Assembly: GCA_036674765.1 (NCBI GenBank)
Contig: JARVKI010000019.1
Coordinates: 1-64,000, forward strand
Origin: Seiridium cupressi
Taxonomy: Eukaryota > Ascomycota > Sordariomycetes > Amphisphaeriales > Sporocadaceae
DNA length: 64,000 nt
Direction of reading: 5' to 3'
Positions 23,414 through 34,043 of the stretch are shown here, in pieces (the stretch's first letter is position 1; the number at the start of each line of letters is the position of its first letter). Under the pieces are notes generated by a model. That model saw only the letters and a list, made by a program, of their open reading frames with translations, made no database searches and was not told the DNA's origin. Made by a program: the position numbers and the translations under genes.

Positions 23414-25237
23414 TTACTCCGGGGGCCCGGTAGTAAGGATGTCCAACCCGCCTTTGATCTGGCTCTTTGATGGCATCTTGTCCCGTCTCATCAACTCTGC
23501 CGCCTGTGACATGACAGGATCTCTGCCCATACTAGCAAGGGCCACGACAGTCTCACCCTTGGTGTAGTAGGCAACAAAGTTGTTCTCATCGGGCTTTCCT
23601 TCGAGGATCAGGTCATCGTACCCACCAACTGTGTTACCGCAGTACCGCAGCTGTGCTCCCAGCGCAGACCAAAAGATGGGGGTGAATCTCTCAGGTCTGA
23701 GAGAGGGGTTGACGATGTGTTTGGCGACAACACGACCCGATTGTTGTGCGACGTTCCAATGCTCGATGCGGATGTACTTGCCATCTCCGCCTGGTCCGTG
23801 GTAAGGGAAGGATGAGATATCGCCAATGGCATAGACATCCTTCAGACCTACCACCGACAGGCTCTCGTCTGTCTTCAATGATCCGTCATCTTCCAAGCGG
23901 ACGACCTTATTCTCCTTCAAGTATTCAGTCGCTGGCGAAACTCCAATGCCGAGAATAACGAGGTCGGCCTCAATCTTGGTGCCATCCTTCAACACGACAG
24001 AACCGACCTTCGAGGGATCGGACGTGGAAGGCTCTGCCTTGTCAACGCTTGCGTTCATGTAGAACTTCACGCCCTTGCCCTCGTAAGCCTTCTGTAGGCC
24101 CACACCGACTTCCTTACCAAGAATCCTCTCAAGGGGTGCACCTTCCATACCGATGACGGTTACGGTATTGTCGCTCGCAGTTGCGTTTGCAACCTCCATG
24201 CCAATAAAACTACTGCCGATGATGACAACGTTCTTGCCCTTCTTCTCGCCGATGGCACCAGTGATGGCCTGTGTGTCCTTGACCGTACGCAGGGGAAAGA
24301 TGTTGCCGAGAACCTTGAAGCCCTGCAGAGGAAGGTTGCGAGGTGTGCCACCAGTGGCCAAGACCAGCTTGCTATAGTTGAACTTTCCTGCTCCCTTGGT
24401 GGTGACGGTCTTGTCAGAGAAGTCTACGTCGGTGACGGTGTCCTGCACCACCTCAACCGATGCGTTCTTATACCACTCGTCGTCTCTCCATTGAAGCTTG
24501 GACGCATCTGCAATCAATGCCTTGGAGAGTTTTGTTCTATCGAGAGGGAGATTGCCTTCATTGGTGACCATAGTTATGTGGCCGCTGTAGCCGTTCTCCC
24601 TTAGGCCTTGGATGAGACCCATGGCGCCACTACCTCCGCCAACTACCACAACGCGATCTCCCTGAGCTTGCCCGCTTGCGCATTTGAAGTTTGGCTGTCG
24701 TCGTCCGGACTTGATCGTTGCTTCGTCACCAGAAATGTACACAGCGCCATCCTTCTCGGTCACCTTGAAGACCGCAATGGCATCAAGTGCGGGTGCGTCC
24801 TCGACATCGCCCGTCTTGGCGCTAAAACATGCTGTTTGTAGGAAAATGGTCAGAACGCTGATGGGAGGGGCGAAAGGGTGTTTGTTGTGTGGGGAGGTAA
24901 CGGACTAACCTCCGTGCCACGGACAGGTGATGCGTCCCGACTTGGTCAAAACACCCTTCGAGAGAGGAGCGCCATAGTGAGTACACTTGGGCCCGATTGC
25001 TTGGATCTTGCCGGCAGCGTTGACAAGCAGGACTTTGGCACCTTCAATGCCCTCGACGTCGATTTCGCGTTTCTCGCCGGGCTGGAGCGTCAAGGCCGTG
25101 ATGTCCTTCAGCTTGTATTCGGACATGTTGCGAATCTGTGGTGCAGAAAAAGGCTTGGGAAAGATTACACGGCTACTAGGTCTCAAACAGATCTGGGAAA
25201 GTGCTGGACGCGAGACGATTGCTCTCACGGAATGCAT
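23414..25237 (-). CDS. Rieske/AIF-type FAD-NAD(P)H oxidoreductase, mitochondrial
   Basis: AIF-like flavoprotein with an N-terminal Rieske [2Fe-2S] domain, passing electrons from NAD(P)H through FAD. Exons are 24910-25237 and 23414-24831, with a 78 bp intron (GTTAGT...AAACAG), 581 aa. Residues 1-37 are basic, Ser/Arg-rich and lack acids, as in a mitochondrial presequence. Rieske ligands are C85, H87 (CTHYGAPL) and C105, H108 (CPWHG); the intron splits the codon after WHG, joining ACFSAKTGDVEDAPAL. The FAD motif VVVVGGGSGAMG and NAD motif VVIIGSSFIGMEVA follow, then YAIGDIS (second FAD contact) and a C-terminal AIF-type dimerisation domain. All cofactor residues are present. Related to AIFM3/Nfrl, and a candidate in redox or apoptosis-like death. 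Confidence 0.9.
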
Positions 25238-28200
25238 GAAGATGAAGAAAAGAGGATCTGGAGTCCTCTCGACACTCTACGAATGATAGCTTACAGATGG
25301 GCAGGCCGGGTGGCTGCAGTGCTGAGGGGTAGAACGCTTCCCAATGTAGCACGCAATGGAAACCGACGAAACGCGCTTCCCAATGAATGTACGGTACGCT
25401 GGACTCTGGGCTCAAGTTGCATGATACGGAACAAGCAAACAGTGGGGAACATAACAGCCCATTCAGCACATTTGGTGTCGTAATCCATGCATCAACTGGT
25501 AATCGAAAGCTTCCCAGTGGTTGCCCGGAGGGACCTTCAGATACTGACATCATCGCTAGCAGCTTACATTGTAGTCTACCCCACCAAAGCTCGCCAAGGA
25601 GCTCTGACCAGTGCTTAATCAGCTGGGACCGCCGGGGATCAGCCCAACAAGTGGCTGCCACCTGCGAAGCAGTGCTTTGGATGCAGGCTGATATCCAAGG
25701 CAAAATGCTGCGACTACTACCAATGCATACAATGTAATGTACATGTAAGCAACCTCTTTTGACCCTTGTAAAACATTTGTACAACGCATATCTTATTGTA
25801 ATTTCCAACACACCATTGACACGCCATGCTACTTCCCCGTGCTTTGCTATAGGCCAATACATAGCCCATGGCTAATGTATGCGGATAAAGCTCAACTGCA
25901 GTTTGGGGAACCTTAATATGGGGACCCACGGCCCGCTTCAGAGGCTTGGCGTATTGTTATCTCCGCGACATAGGCAGACACGGGAAGACGCGATTCCTCC
26001 TTAGAACTCACGAGTTCACGATTCAAAGTGAGTTTTTACCATGAAGAATTTGTTTCAGTGTAAACGACCCCTGAGTATTGATTTAAATCAATTACGTATT
26101 TCTTTGGCATCGTCACATCCACAATAAATTCACCAGTCTATACCACTTGAACACCAGCTCAACCAGTCAAAGTGTTGCAGCTTCCCATGTGGAGGGGATC
26201 TAAGTATACTCCTTTACTAGCGCATCTATCACTACGTGCAGGCTCTTTGTAGATATAACACCAAGAATGTACAATTCCAAATCGGCATTCATCCGTCTTC
26301 GTCGGCATCTATCATAGGGGGGACGTAAAATACACAGTTAGTGCTATAGAATTAGTTGATATCAGGCTGACGGTAGTGTCGACATAATCAAGCACCTACA
26401 AGAGCGAAGATTTCCTGTAAGCAAACAAGACTTCTAACGTTTTCACGCAAGTGTTGGTCGCCACCGCCAAATGGCCTAGGATAATACCATTCTCCGAAAA
26501 CTTGTTATACTCAGCATCTTACATCCGAGGTACGGTTTGTTTCGGTCACCTTCATTCTCAGTTACCGATCCATCCGGGATAACGTTGAAGCGGCCAGGAA
26601 GGCGAAGACCACGGTCAAGGGTGCAAAAAAGGTCTGATCGACGGTAAAGTATTCATCAAAAGCGGCAACATTTATCGGCTATTATTGTAGCTGCTTAATG
26701 GCCGTACTTGTGGGCAGAGGGCCTCCATCACTTTGTCCTTCGGTCCTGAAGGCTCACTCGTTGATTTGATAAGAGTAGCAATCATGGCCAGCGGAATGAT
26801 GCTTCTCCACGGGATATCGATGAAGAGAGCGCACCGAGTGTATACCGGTGGGGGAACAAGATCTGCTTCGATTTAACTGAATATGGCATAGCTCAACGGG
26901 GAAGTGATCAAGGTATAAATCCTTCGAGTACGGATATCGTCTTGACTTGCCATAGAGCAGCTGAGAGATGTCGCACATGAGATTCGAAACCCCTCAAGAG
27001 CTCTTCCTTCTCGTTGAAGTGCGCGTCCTCCCCTTGTGGGGGTTCTCCTGCCACGTGACCTAATTGCTACTATGATGTGGTTTTGTCCGCATTGACTATT
27101 GAGAGACACCCAGAAACAGGGTTTGTACTTTAGCTCGACACATCTCACTATGCATCTCACCTCTTTAGCTGTGTTCACTTTCTGATGATTAGAAATTATA
27201 GCTGTCAGCTGTTGGCTGTATGGGGGCTGACTATAGTGGCGTCCGGCAATGTTAGTCACGGTATGTGGACCTCCGGCGAAACCTAGTCGATTGCTCTTGT
27301 TGATCTTTGATTGTTACTTGGGTAATGTCGATATCGGGAGAAAAAACATCTCGAGAAGGAAAGCAATGGCTGAGATGTTCGAATCCGTCCGCTAGCCAAT
27401 TTTTCGTTCACCCCATCTTAGAGGCGTCAACTACATCGGGATTGACCAACTCGAACCACACATTAGATCACTCGGAACGCCTCACATACAAGGAAGTAAC
27501 CACTACCAATACTAAACGGTTTGTCGTACATGACCAACCTGCTTTCTGAAGCTGCGCAAGACTACTCAAAATCCGCCTTTACTCTTGAACAAATCAGAAG
27601 GGCGACGGTGGGTTTTCAGATAGGCTTGACTCTCAGGGGAAATCACCATGCGGTCTGCGGCCACGGCGCGAAAGAGAATTGATTGGTGGTACCTACTGAG
27701 AATTGCTGGTTTTATCTTTTGATCATTTCGGACGGGCGCTTCTGCTGCGTTCTTGCGACTCGTGAAGTTTTCCGGCGGACCGATATTGGCCATTCCCAAA
27801 TGAGGCGCGCAAACTACTATTACAAAGGGAAGCATTCACACTAGATGTCAGAAATTCCCAAGTGCACTTGATGACCCCAGTTGACAATTAGCACAGCCAC
27901 CTGCCACTTGCCTTCAACTTCCAGCTTCCTAGTCCAACTTTCCAAGCGCCGGCATTACGGACCCAGTGAAGCTCCATAAAATATGACCATCAATCGGTCC
28001 GGCGCCTGCGGAACTCGCAGGCGGACCCATATACATCTCCGGTTATCCCCTTTCTCTCGTATGTATTCTCCATAGAGCAAGGGATCACCAGGCACGGCGC
28101 AAACGGGGCGAGACAAGCAACAACAAGCTTCAACCTGCCCCGGATTAAACAGTGGCCCCTCTGACGCTCGACAGCAAATGGGTGCGTTCTGCCTCAACCC

Positions 28201-28434
28201 CCGACACATGAGACTTCCAACTCGACACACCTAACAAGTAGGCCGACCCAGTATTCGGTCCACAACAAAACGCGTGTGACGTCGCGGCTGTGCAGCACAT
28301 CCTAATGCAGTCGAAATGTAGGGCTGAAGGGGGGTTTTGAAATCTCTCAAGAGCGCCCGGATGCCTGCCAAGATTTGTCTGTTTCCTTTCGTCTCCCCAT
28401 TCATTCGTTAAACCGGTGTCCATAGTGTTGTATT
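25238..28434. other. divergent intergenic region, no gene seen
   Basis: 3.2 kb shared upstream region of the Rieske/AIF gene (-) and the GH76 gene (+). The longest open frame (25176-25862, -) overlaps the presequence exon antiparallel to nothing conserved and has no motif. Other frames are short and competing. No tRNA-like B box with a plausible A box was found. Confidence 0.45.
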
Positions 28435-29998
28435 ATGTATTCGCCCTCCTGGATCCTATACGTGGCTAGTTCGCTCTCTCTAGTCTCTGCTGTTGACATC
28501 GACTGGACTTCTGATTGTGAGTTTGGGTTGGAGCGGCGCGCGCATGTAGAGAGAACTTAGTACTGATCGCCTTGCAGCATCGGTCAAGGAGGGCGCATCA
28601 ACGCTTGCGTATGGTCTTTTGCAGTTTTATACCGGTAATAATACAGGAGATGTGCCTGGAAACTTGCCAGATCCGTACTATTGTTAGTTGTGCTCTTCAT
28701 CACTATCTGAGTGACTTTACTGACATTTATTCCAGGGTGGGAAGGTATGTCTCGATGGTCCGGCCTTGCGCCGTCCCGCAAACTATTGAGGTGAATGTGA
28801 CTGACCATGCAGTTCAGCCGGCGCCTTCTTCGGAACATTGGTTGATTACTGGGCTTTCACGGGTGATACTACTTACGTCGACGTAACTTTCCAGGCGCTA
28901 CAACACCAAATAGGTGACGATGGCGACTTCATGCCGCAAAACCAAACCCTGACCGAGGGAAACGATGACCAAGGCTTCTGGGCACTATCATCCATGACAG
29001 CAGCAGAGATGGGATTCCAAAACCCGGATGATACCGGCGTGAGTTGGTTGGCGGCCACGCAAGCAGTCTTCAACGAGTATGTTTGGCGTTGGGACAACAC
29101 CACGTGCAACGGCGGGCTTAGGTGGCAGATCTATACGTTCAATGCCGGATACGACTACAAGAACAGCATCTCGAACGGGTGCTTCTTCAACATCGCCGCT
29201 CGACTTGCACGCTACACGGGCAATACGACGTACGCTGACTGGGCCGAGAAGGTATACGACTGGATGGAGGACATCGGGTACATCGTCGACTATAATGTGT
29301 ACGACGGCGCATCCGATTCGGAGCAGTGCGTTGAAGTCGACAAATCTCAGTGGACTTATAATGCTGGTGTGTTCCTGGAAGGGGCCGCCGCCATGTGGAA
29401 TTACACCAACGGCACATCGGATGTTTGGGAGCAGAGGACCCTGGGGCTCCTCAATCGGACAGCCGACTATTTTTTCAACGAAAGCGTCATGTATGAACCG
29501 CCCTGCGAGCCACAAAGCAATTGTGCAGTAGACAGCTACTCGTTCAAGGCATACCTAGTACGCTGGCTAGCAAAGACTTCTCAGCTAATGTCATCGACAT
29601 ACGACACGATTTATCCTTTGCTTCAAGCCTCTGCCAAGGGCGCGGCGTTGCAATGCGACGGCACAGCATCGGGAACGGAGGGGCGGACTTTGAGTGGTTA
29701 TGCGTGCGGCCAACATTGGGTATGGGGATCGGACAACGACGGGTCGAGCGGTGTAGGCCAGCAGATGGCTGGTCTGTCGGCTGTGTTTTACACCCTAGTA
29801 GGACAAGCGCCGACACCATACACAGCAGTGACGGGCGGTACCTCAACCGGCGACAGCGGCGGAGGAGCTTCAAAGACGGACACTGATGTTGACAGCCTCC
29901 CTGATATCACGACTGCGGACAGGGTCGGCGCAGGGATTCTGACGGCTGTGGTCTTGGGGGGTTTGTTGGGTGCTGTGTGTTTTATGATATTGGATTAG
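28435..29998 (+). CDS. GH76 Dfg5/Dcw1-type mannanase-like protein, GPI-anchored
   Basis: Cell-wall enzyme of glycoside hydrolase family 76, thought to cross-link GPI proteins to wall glucan. Exons are 28435-28516, 28578-28682, 28736-28744 (only 9 nt) and 28818-29998; introns are 61, 53 and 73 bp; 458 aa. The tiny exon supplies the second W and E of the conserved YYWWEAGAFFGTLVDYW. The third intron must end at the second of two close AGs (28817) to keep this block in frame. Signal peptide at residues 1-20 (MYSPSWILYVASSLSLVSAV). The catalytic Asp pair D115-D116 lies in TEGNDDQGFWALS. Several NxT/S sites. The C-terminus has an S/G/T spacer and a hydrophobic tail (VGAGILTAVVLGGLLGAVCF), consistent with GPI attachment. 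Confidence 0.92.
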
Positions 29999-30604
29999 GC
30001 CACCGAGTCTAATGGGAATGACTAGATTTTGAACTGGCGTACTATCGGCGAAACTGCTTTCTTTAACCAAATTTCTTTGTTATATATTGATCGAAATTCA
30101 AACAATTCAAACAATCGGAGAGGGACGAATATTGTCATGGCATGCAAAAATATTGTGTTACTGCTGCTACCTGCAAAGGCTTAACTATCTCAAAGATCCA
30201 ACGCTCTAGTCCTGTATGACATTATCATTACCAAGTCATGCCTTCTGTGTGCACCACGCACAGCCTTCTTCTCCGAAGCATCATTATTACCAAGTCATGT
30301 CTTTAATGTGCAATGCGCACTGTTTTCCTCTGCCAGTGTAGTTGGTGGCCACCGGCTTAGGAGCAAGTTTCTTGTGACGGCGTCGTGGAGTCGCAGCGGG
30401 CTCATCCCTGGGCATCAACGCGATCCAATCAAGTGAGCTCGGTGATCCAATCACGACTTGTACGGTGGACGTACAAACGAAGCTTGGGCTTCCTCAATTG
30501 ATCTTCTTTGAAGACGATTATTTGGTGGTCTTGGCCTTCGTAAGCGTCTTCTGCCAAAGCTTGAACTCGTCATTGAACTCGATCGTGGGCTTGGGGTCGT
30601 CTTT
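29999..30604. other. convergent intergenic region with tandem repeat
   Basis: 3' flanks of the GH76 gene and of the 2EXR gene. Contains the two-copy repeat listed separately and no gene. Confidence 0.55.
30221..30335 (+). repeat. two-copy tandem repeat, about 58 bp unit
   Basis: Copy 1 (30221-30278) and copy 2 (about 30279-30335) share ATTACCAAGTCATG, then a GTGCAnnnCGCAC core, then a C/T-rich tail with TTCTCC or TTCCTC. Each GTGC/GCAC core could form a short hairpin. The repeat sits between two convergent gene ends. Confidence 0.6.
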
Positions 30605-31093
30605 CTACCTCTTGCGGCGTTCGACGTATGGAACACAGGAATCTTCTTTGCTGACAAGGAGGACTACTGGCCGCAGTTTTGGCATCTGCTTCAGAGTCTC
30701 ACGAATCCAGATGTTCTCCATATCGATTTCTGCAGGCTCCATGACCTTGACAGGGACAGTAGTGTCGGCCTCCTTCTTGATCTTCTTGATCTTCTTGACG
30801 CTGTTGTCGGTTTTGCGTACAACCACCGCTCTTTCCTTTGCCACGTCAAAACGCGCTTGGAGCCAGGTTACTTGGCAGGCCGTTTCTAATTTAGCCCACC
30901 AGTTCTTGATTGCGGAGATCTCGTCACGGTATAGCTTCTGGGACCAATTCAACACTCTAGCGCATCCCAGGAGCGAGTCATCGGTACCTGGTGACAACAC
31001 AGGTTAGCTTCCCCATCTTCATAAAGATAGGCAAACCATTTTTCCGGACTTGAATAGTCAATGTTAGGCTTTCTAGACCGCCTAGAAAAATGC

Positions 31094-31185
<92 letters not shown>

Positions 31186-31836
31186 ACAAGAAAAGAAGAA
31201 GGGTGGAGGGATTTGTATGGCTTTCTCTTTGCACTTACACAGAGTAGCCACCACTTCCTTGACCATTTTAGTGTTTCCGAGGTCCACCACTTTCACGGAG
31301 TCTTTGCCGAAGAGATCATCAAACGCGCTGAACCACGTCTCTCGTGAACGGATGCAATGAAGGGTGCTACCTGTAGGCATGAAGGGCCACACCATAATCT
31401 CTTTCAGCTCGGGTCGGCTCGCTGAGAAACGGATTGCATCCTTGACAAGCGAGTTTGAGTAATATCCAGTGTGCACTAGCCATTCGTCATAGACAACAAT
31501 GGATCGAACATCATCCCACAATGCCTTCTCAAGTATCGGGTGAGGAGGGACCTTGGGCGTGCGACTGCCGGTATACAGCACGATGTCCTGCGAAGGCGTG
31601 AACCAGCAGCTACTCGGTCGCTTCTCATACTTGTCAATGGCGTAGGGTCCGCCGTAGCGCAGCGCGACACCACGCGATATCCTGCAAACTCTGGTGAGGC
31701 CGGGCGGTTCGGGGACCCAGGTGACACCTGCAGCGCGTGGGTAGATGTAGCGGGAAGGTAGAGCTTCTCGCCAGATCATTTCCTGGATCTCGGGGGCCAG
31801 CTTGGGGAAGAGGTGGAATTCCGTTGGGGCATCCAT
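30605..31836 (-). CDS. 2EXR-domain protein
   Basis: Fungal F-box-like protein with an N-terminal 2EXR domain (FHLFPKLAPEIQEMIWREALPSRYIYP, residues 6-33), a very large fungal family of unknown function. Start ATG is 31836; the frame two codons longer begins with GTG. Exon 1 is 31239-31836 and exon 2 is 30605-30987, with a 250 bp intron (GTAAGT...CACCAG), 326 aa. Reading through the intron gives only (HT)n/(LS)n low-complexity sequence and an early stop. The chosen acceptor opens 126 codons (...LYRDEISAIKNWWAKLE...) ending in a lysine-rich KKIKKIKKE segment. Exon 1 is secure; exon 2 is moderate because no motif pins the acceptor. Confidence 0.72.
31096..31182 (+). repeat. (GA)n(GT)n compound microsatellite
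   Basis: About 29 uninterrupted GA units (31096-31154) run directly into about 14 GT units (to 31182). On the coding strand of the 2EXR gene this is (CA)n(CT)n, a pyrimidine-rich tract inside its intron. Confidence 0.97.
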
Positions 31837-33149
31837 GATCACAAGATGAAGTGAAGATCGGGGTGGTGGTTGGGGTTGTCGATGTGAATTGGGTGGATAG
31901 AGATGTGATGGTAGTAGTGCTTCAGGAGAGAAAAGACGTGATGAATTTGCCTGTTGTTGATGTGAGTCGGATGGAAGGATGTGGTCAATGTTGTCAAAGC
32001 CGTGGAAATGGCTTGAGTGGATGGAGAGGTGATGGTCAGTTGCTGTGGCGCCCAGATCGAACAGGAGGGGTGATGAATGTTACCATCGTCAGTGGGTTTG
32101 GCAGAACAAGATGCGCCGACAATTGTTGCCGCAAATGTGAGTTATTGCGTGGGGGAGGGCATGGTCCGGGTGTTCAGCAAAGTTTTGTATGCATTGGTGA
32201 ATTCATCATCGTCCAGTTTGGTCAAAGATGTTGACAACGTCCTTGCCAGAACTCCAAGATCGTTATGCTAGTAATAGATTTTTGTGCGGTTTCCAAATTT
32301 AAATGTGCAATGCAAATGTGAGATTTCTTGTTCGCTTTGATCACTACTTAAGAAAACAAATCGTAACAATTATACCAGGTCGATTTATTATATAAAAAAT
32401 ACCTAAGGAACTCATTGTTAAAAAGTCCAGGAACTGATTACTATCGTAGATGCTTTTAAGTATTTATTACGCCTCGGACTTTTAATAATTAGAGCACTTC
32501 CTACACTATCAAGACGACAAAGCATTAAATCTAAACATTTTGTACGAACAATGCTTTGGGGTGAAAAAGCAGTAGACATAATCTTAGATCCAATGGGATA
32601 TAAAAGATTCCGACGTAGAATCTTCTGGCTCAGGTTTAAAAAGAATTTTTCGGATATGGTTTGCCACAGAAAGGTTGGCTTACAGGTGTATTTCTGGGAA
32701 TCCCGTCAGTCCATATAGCATATAGTATGTTTGTGTTTATCTCAGAACTTCACTTTCTCAAAGTGTTGCTACAACCTCTCAACCGAGTGACACATTTGGT
32801 CGTATCAAATTGGTACGGGAAGGTCCTAGCTGACAACATCAGAAGGAACCATGATTTATAGCAGTATCAGCCATTTTTATACAAGAAAGTGCAGGGAGCA
32901 GAGATCAGGAGGCGGCTCAAAGCTATCAAATCTTATAAATTTAATATCTTCGCCTACACGAAAGTCACAAGTAAATCTTGATTTAGTATGCCACCTACTC
33001 TATCTAGAGCAATATCCATGCTAATGTCATTTTCGCTGAGGCGGCCAGCAAGTGAAACACCTTGGAAGGATGGATTGATGCGATGAGATTATGTGCTTGA
33101 AATATATCAGAAGTGATTATAGTAGTGAAACCAAAATATGTGCTCCCGT
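31837..33149. other. intergenic with AT-rich island
   Basis: 31840-32270 is G/T-rich (GGTGGTTGGGGTTG and similar). 32275-32560 turns sharply AT-rich, with many TTTA/TAAA words. Short stretches around 32540-32700 translate to protein-like sequence (MLWGEKAVDIILDPMGYKRF) but no family is recognisable. Possibly an old degraded element. Confidence 0.4.
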
Positions 33150-34043
33150 TTACTCGTCCCGCTTGAGCTCGTACATGATGTCTGTGCGTACGGTATACTT
33201 GATACCGGCCTTCACGTCGTCGCCCGAGTGGAATAGGCGTTGATGCTGAAAGATGAGGACTCGTCCAGCTTTGGGATTGACATCCAACTTCCGCCGCTCA
33301 TCTCCCGACAGGAATGATGTAGCACCGCCTTCCAGGTCAGCTTCCTCACCAGCCTCAGCTTTCGAGTCATTGAGGTAGAGATGCACAGTGAAATGGGTCC
33401 GGATGACTTTATCGTCGTCCCGGTCCTCCTGGTAGGATCCGTCGCAGTGTGGTCGGAAGAATTGGCCTGACCCATACTTCAGGAAGCGTAATCTCTTGTT
33501 TACGCGATGAAAATCCCAATTCATCCCCGGCTTTCCATTCCGTTTTCTTCCTCCTAGAAGATCGTTCTCATTGAAGCGACTCAACATCTCCCTAACACCC
33601 GGCACGCGCTCCATGCGTGCCCATATCCGATCAACGATGTCCTGTTGATCCCAGATAATTCTATCGCTATTGCGGTAGTCGGCCTGAAGAACTTCGTAGC
33701 CACCGCCGATGTTCACCAGCGCAGGTTGCCAAGGATCTCCATCCTCTATCTTGTTCTTGTCCAATACGCTAGACTCGGCCATGCTGATGAGCTGGGCACA
33801 CTCTGATGGGCTTAGCACGTTATCCAAGACGACTGCGAACCCGCCATCGTATTCTGGTAGAACGGTGTCCTTGAAGTTGATCTGCTTCAAAATGATTGGT
33901 TTTGCGTCGTAGGGCTCTGAGGTCAGGTAGTCGGACGGGATCTCCACGTCTGCAGAGCTGTAACTGGTTTGAACTGGTTCGCGCAGCCTCGCCCTACGAT
34001 CATCGCTCGCATCCGCGGCGCGGCGTGCAGTCTGAACCGACAT
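33150..34043 (-). CDS. prolyl 4-hydroxylase-type 2OG-Fe(II) dioxygenase
   Basis: Single-exon gene of 297 aa. The ATG at 34043 is used; a frame 13 codons longer begins with GTG. The double-stranded beta-helix fold has Fe(II) ligands in FRPHCDGSY (HxD) and the distal His in RLFHSGDDVKAGIKYTVRTDIMYEL. The Arg of TVRTD fits the 2-oxoglutarate contact. N-terminal region about 60-100 (GFAVVLDNVLSPSECAQLI) is the usual start of the P4Hc domain. No signal peptide, so probably cytosolic or nuclear; the substrate may be a protein or a small molecule. All catalytic residues are present. Confidence 0.88.
   Translation of the reverse strand: MSVQTARRAADASDDRRARLREPVQTSYSSADVEIPSDYLTSEPYDAKPIILKQINFKDTVLPEYDGGFAVVLDNVLSPSECAQLISMAESSVLDKNKIEDGDPWQPALVNIGGGYEVLQADYRNSDRIIWDQQDIVDRIWARMERVPGVREMLSRFNENDLLGGRKRNGKPGMNWDFHRVNKRLRFLKYGSGQFFRPHCDGSYQEDRDDDKVIRTHFTVHLYLNDSKAEAGEEADLEGGATSFLSGDERRKLDVNPKAGRVLIFQHQRLFHSGDDVKAGIKYTVRTDIMYELKRDE

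Noticed and set aside
25176..25862. 228-codon minus-strand frame upstream of the Rieske/AIF gene
   Set aside because: Overlaps the presequence exon in another frame, and I see no domain or credible codon pattern.
31090..31347. Open frame rich in RE/VC dipeptides
   Set aside because: It is just translation of the GA/GT microsatellite.
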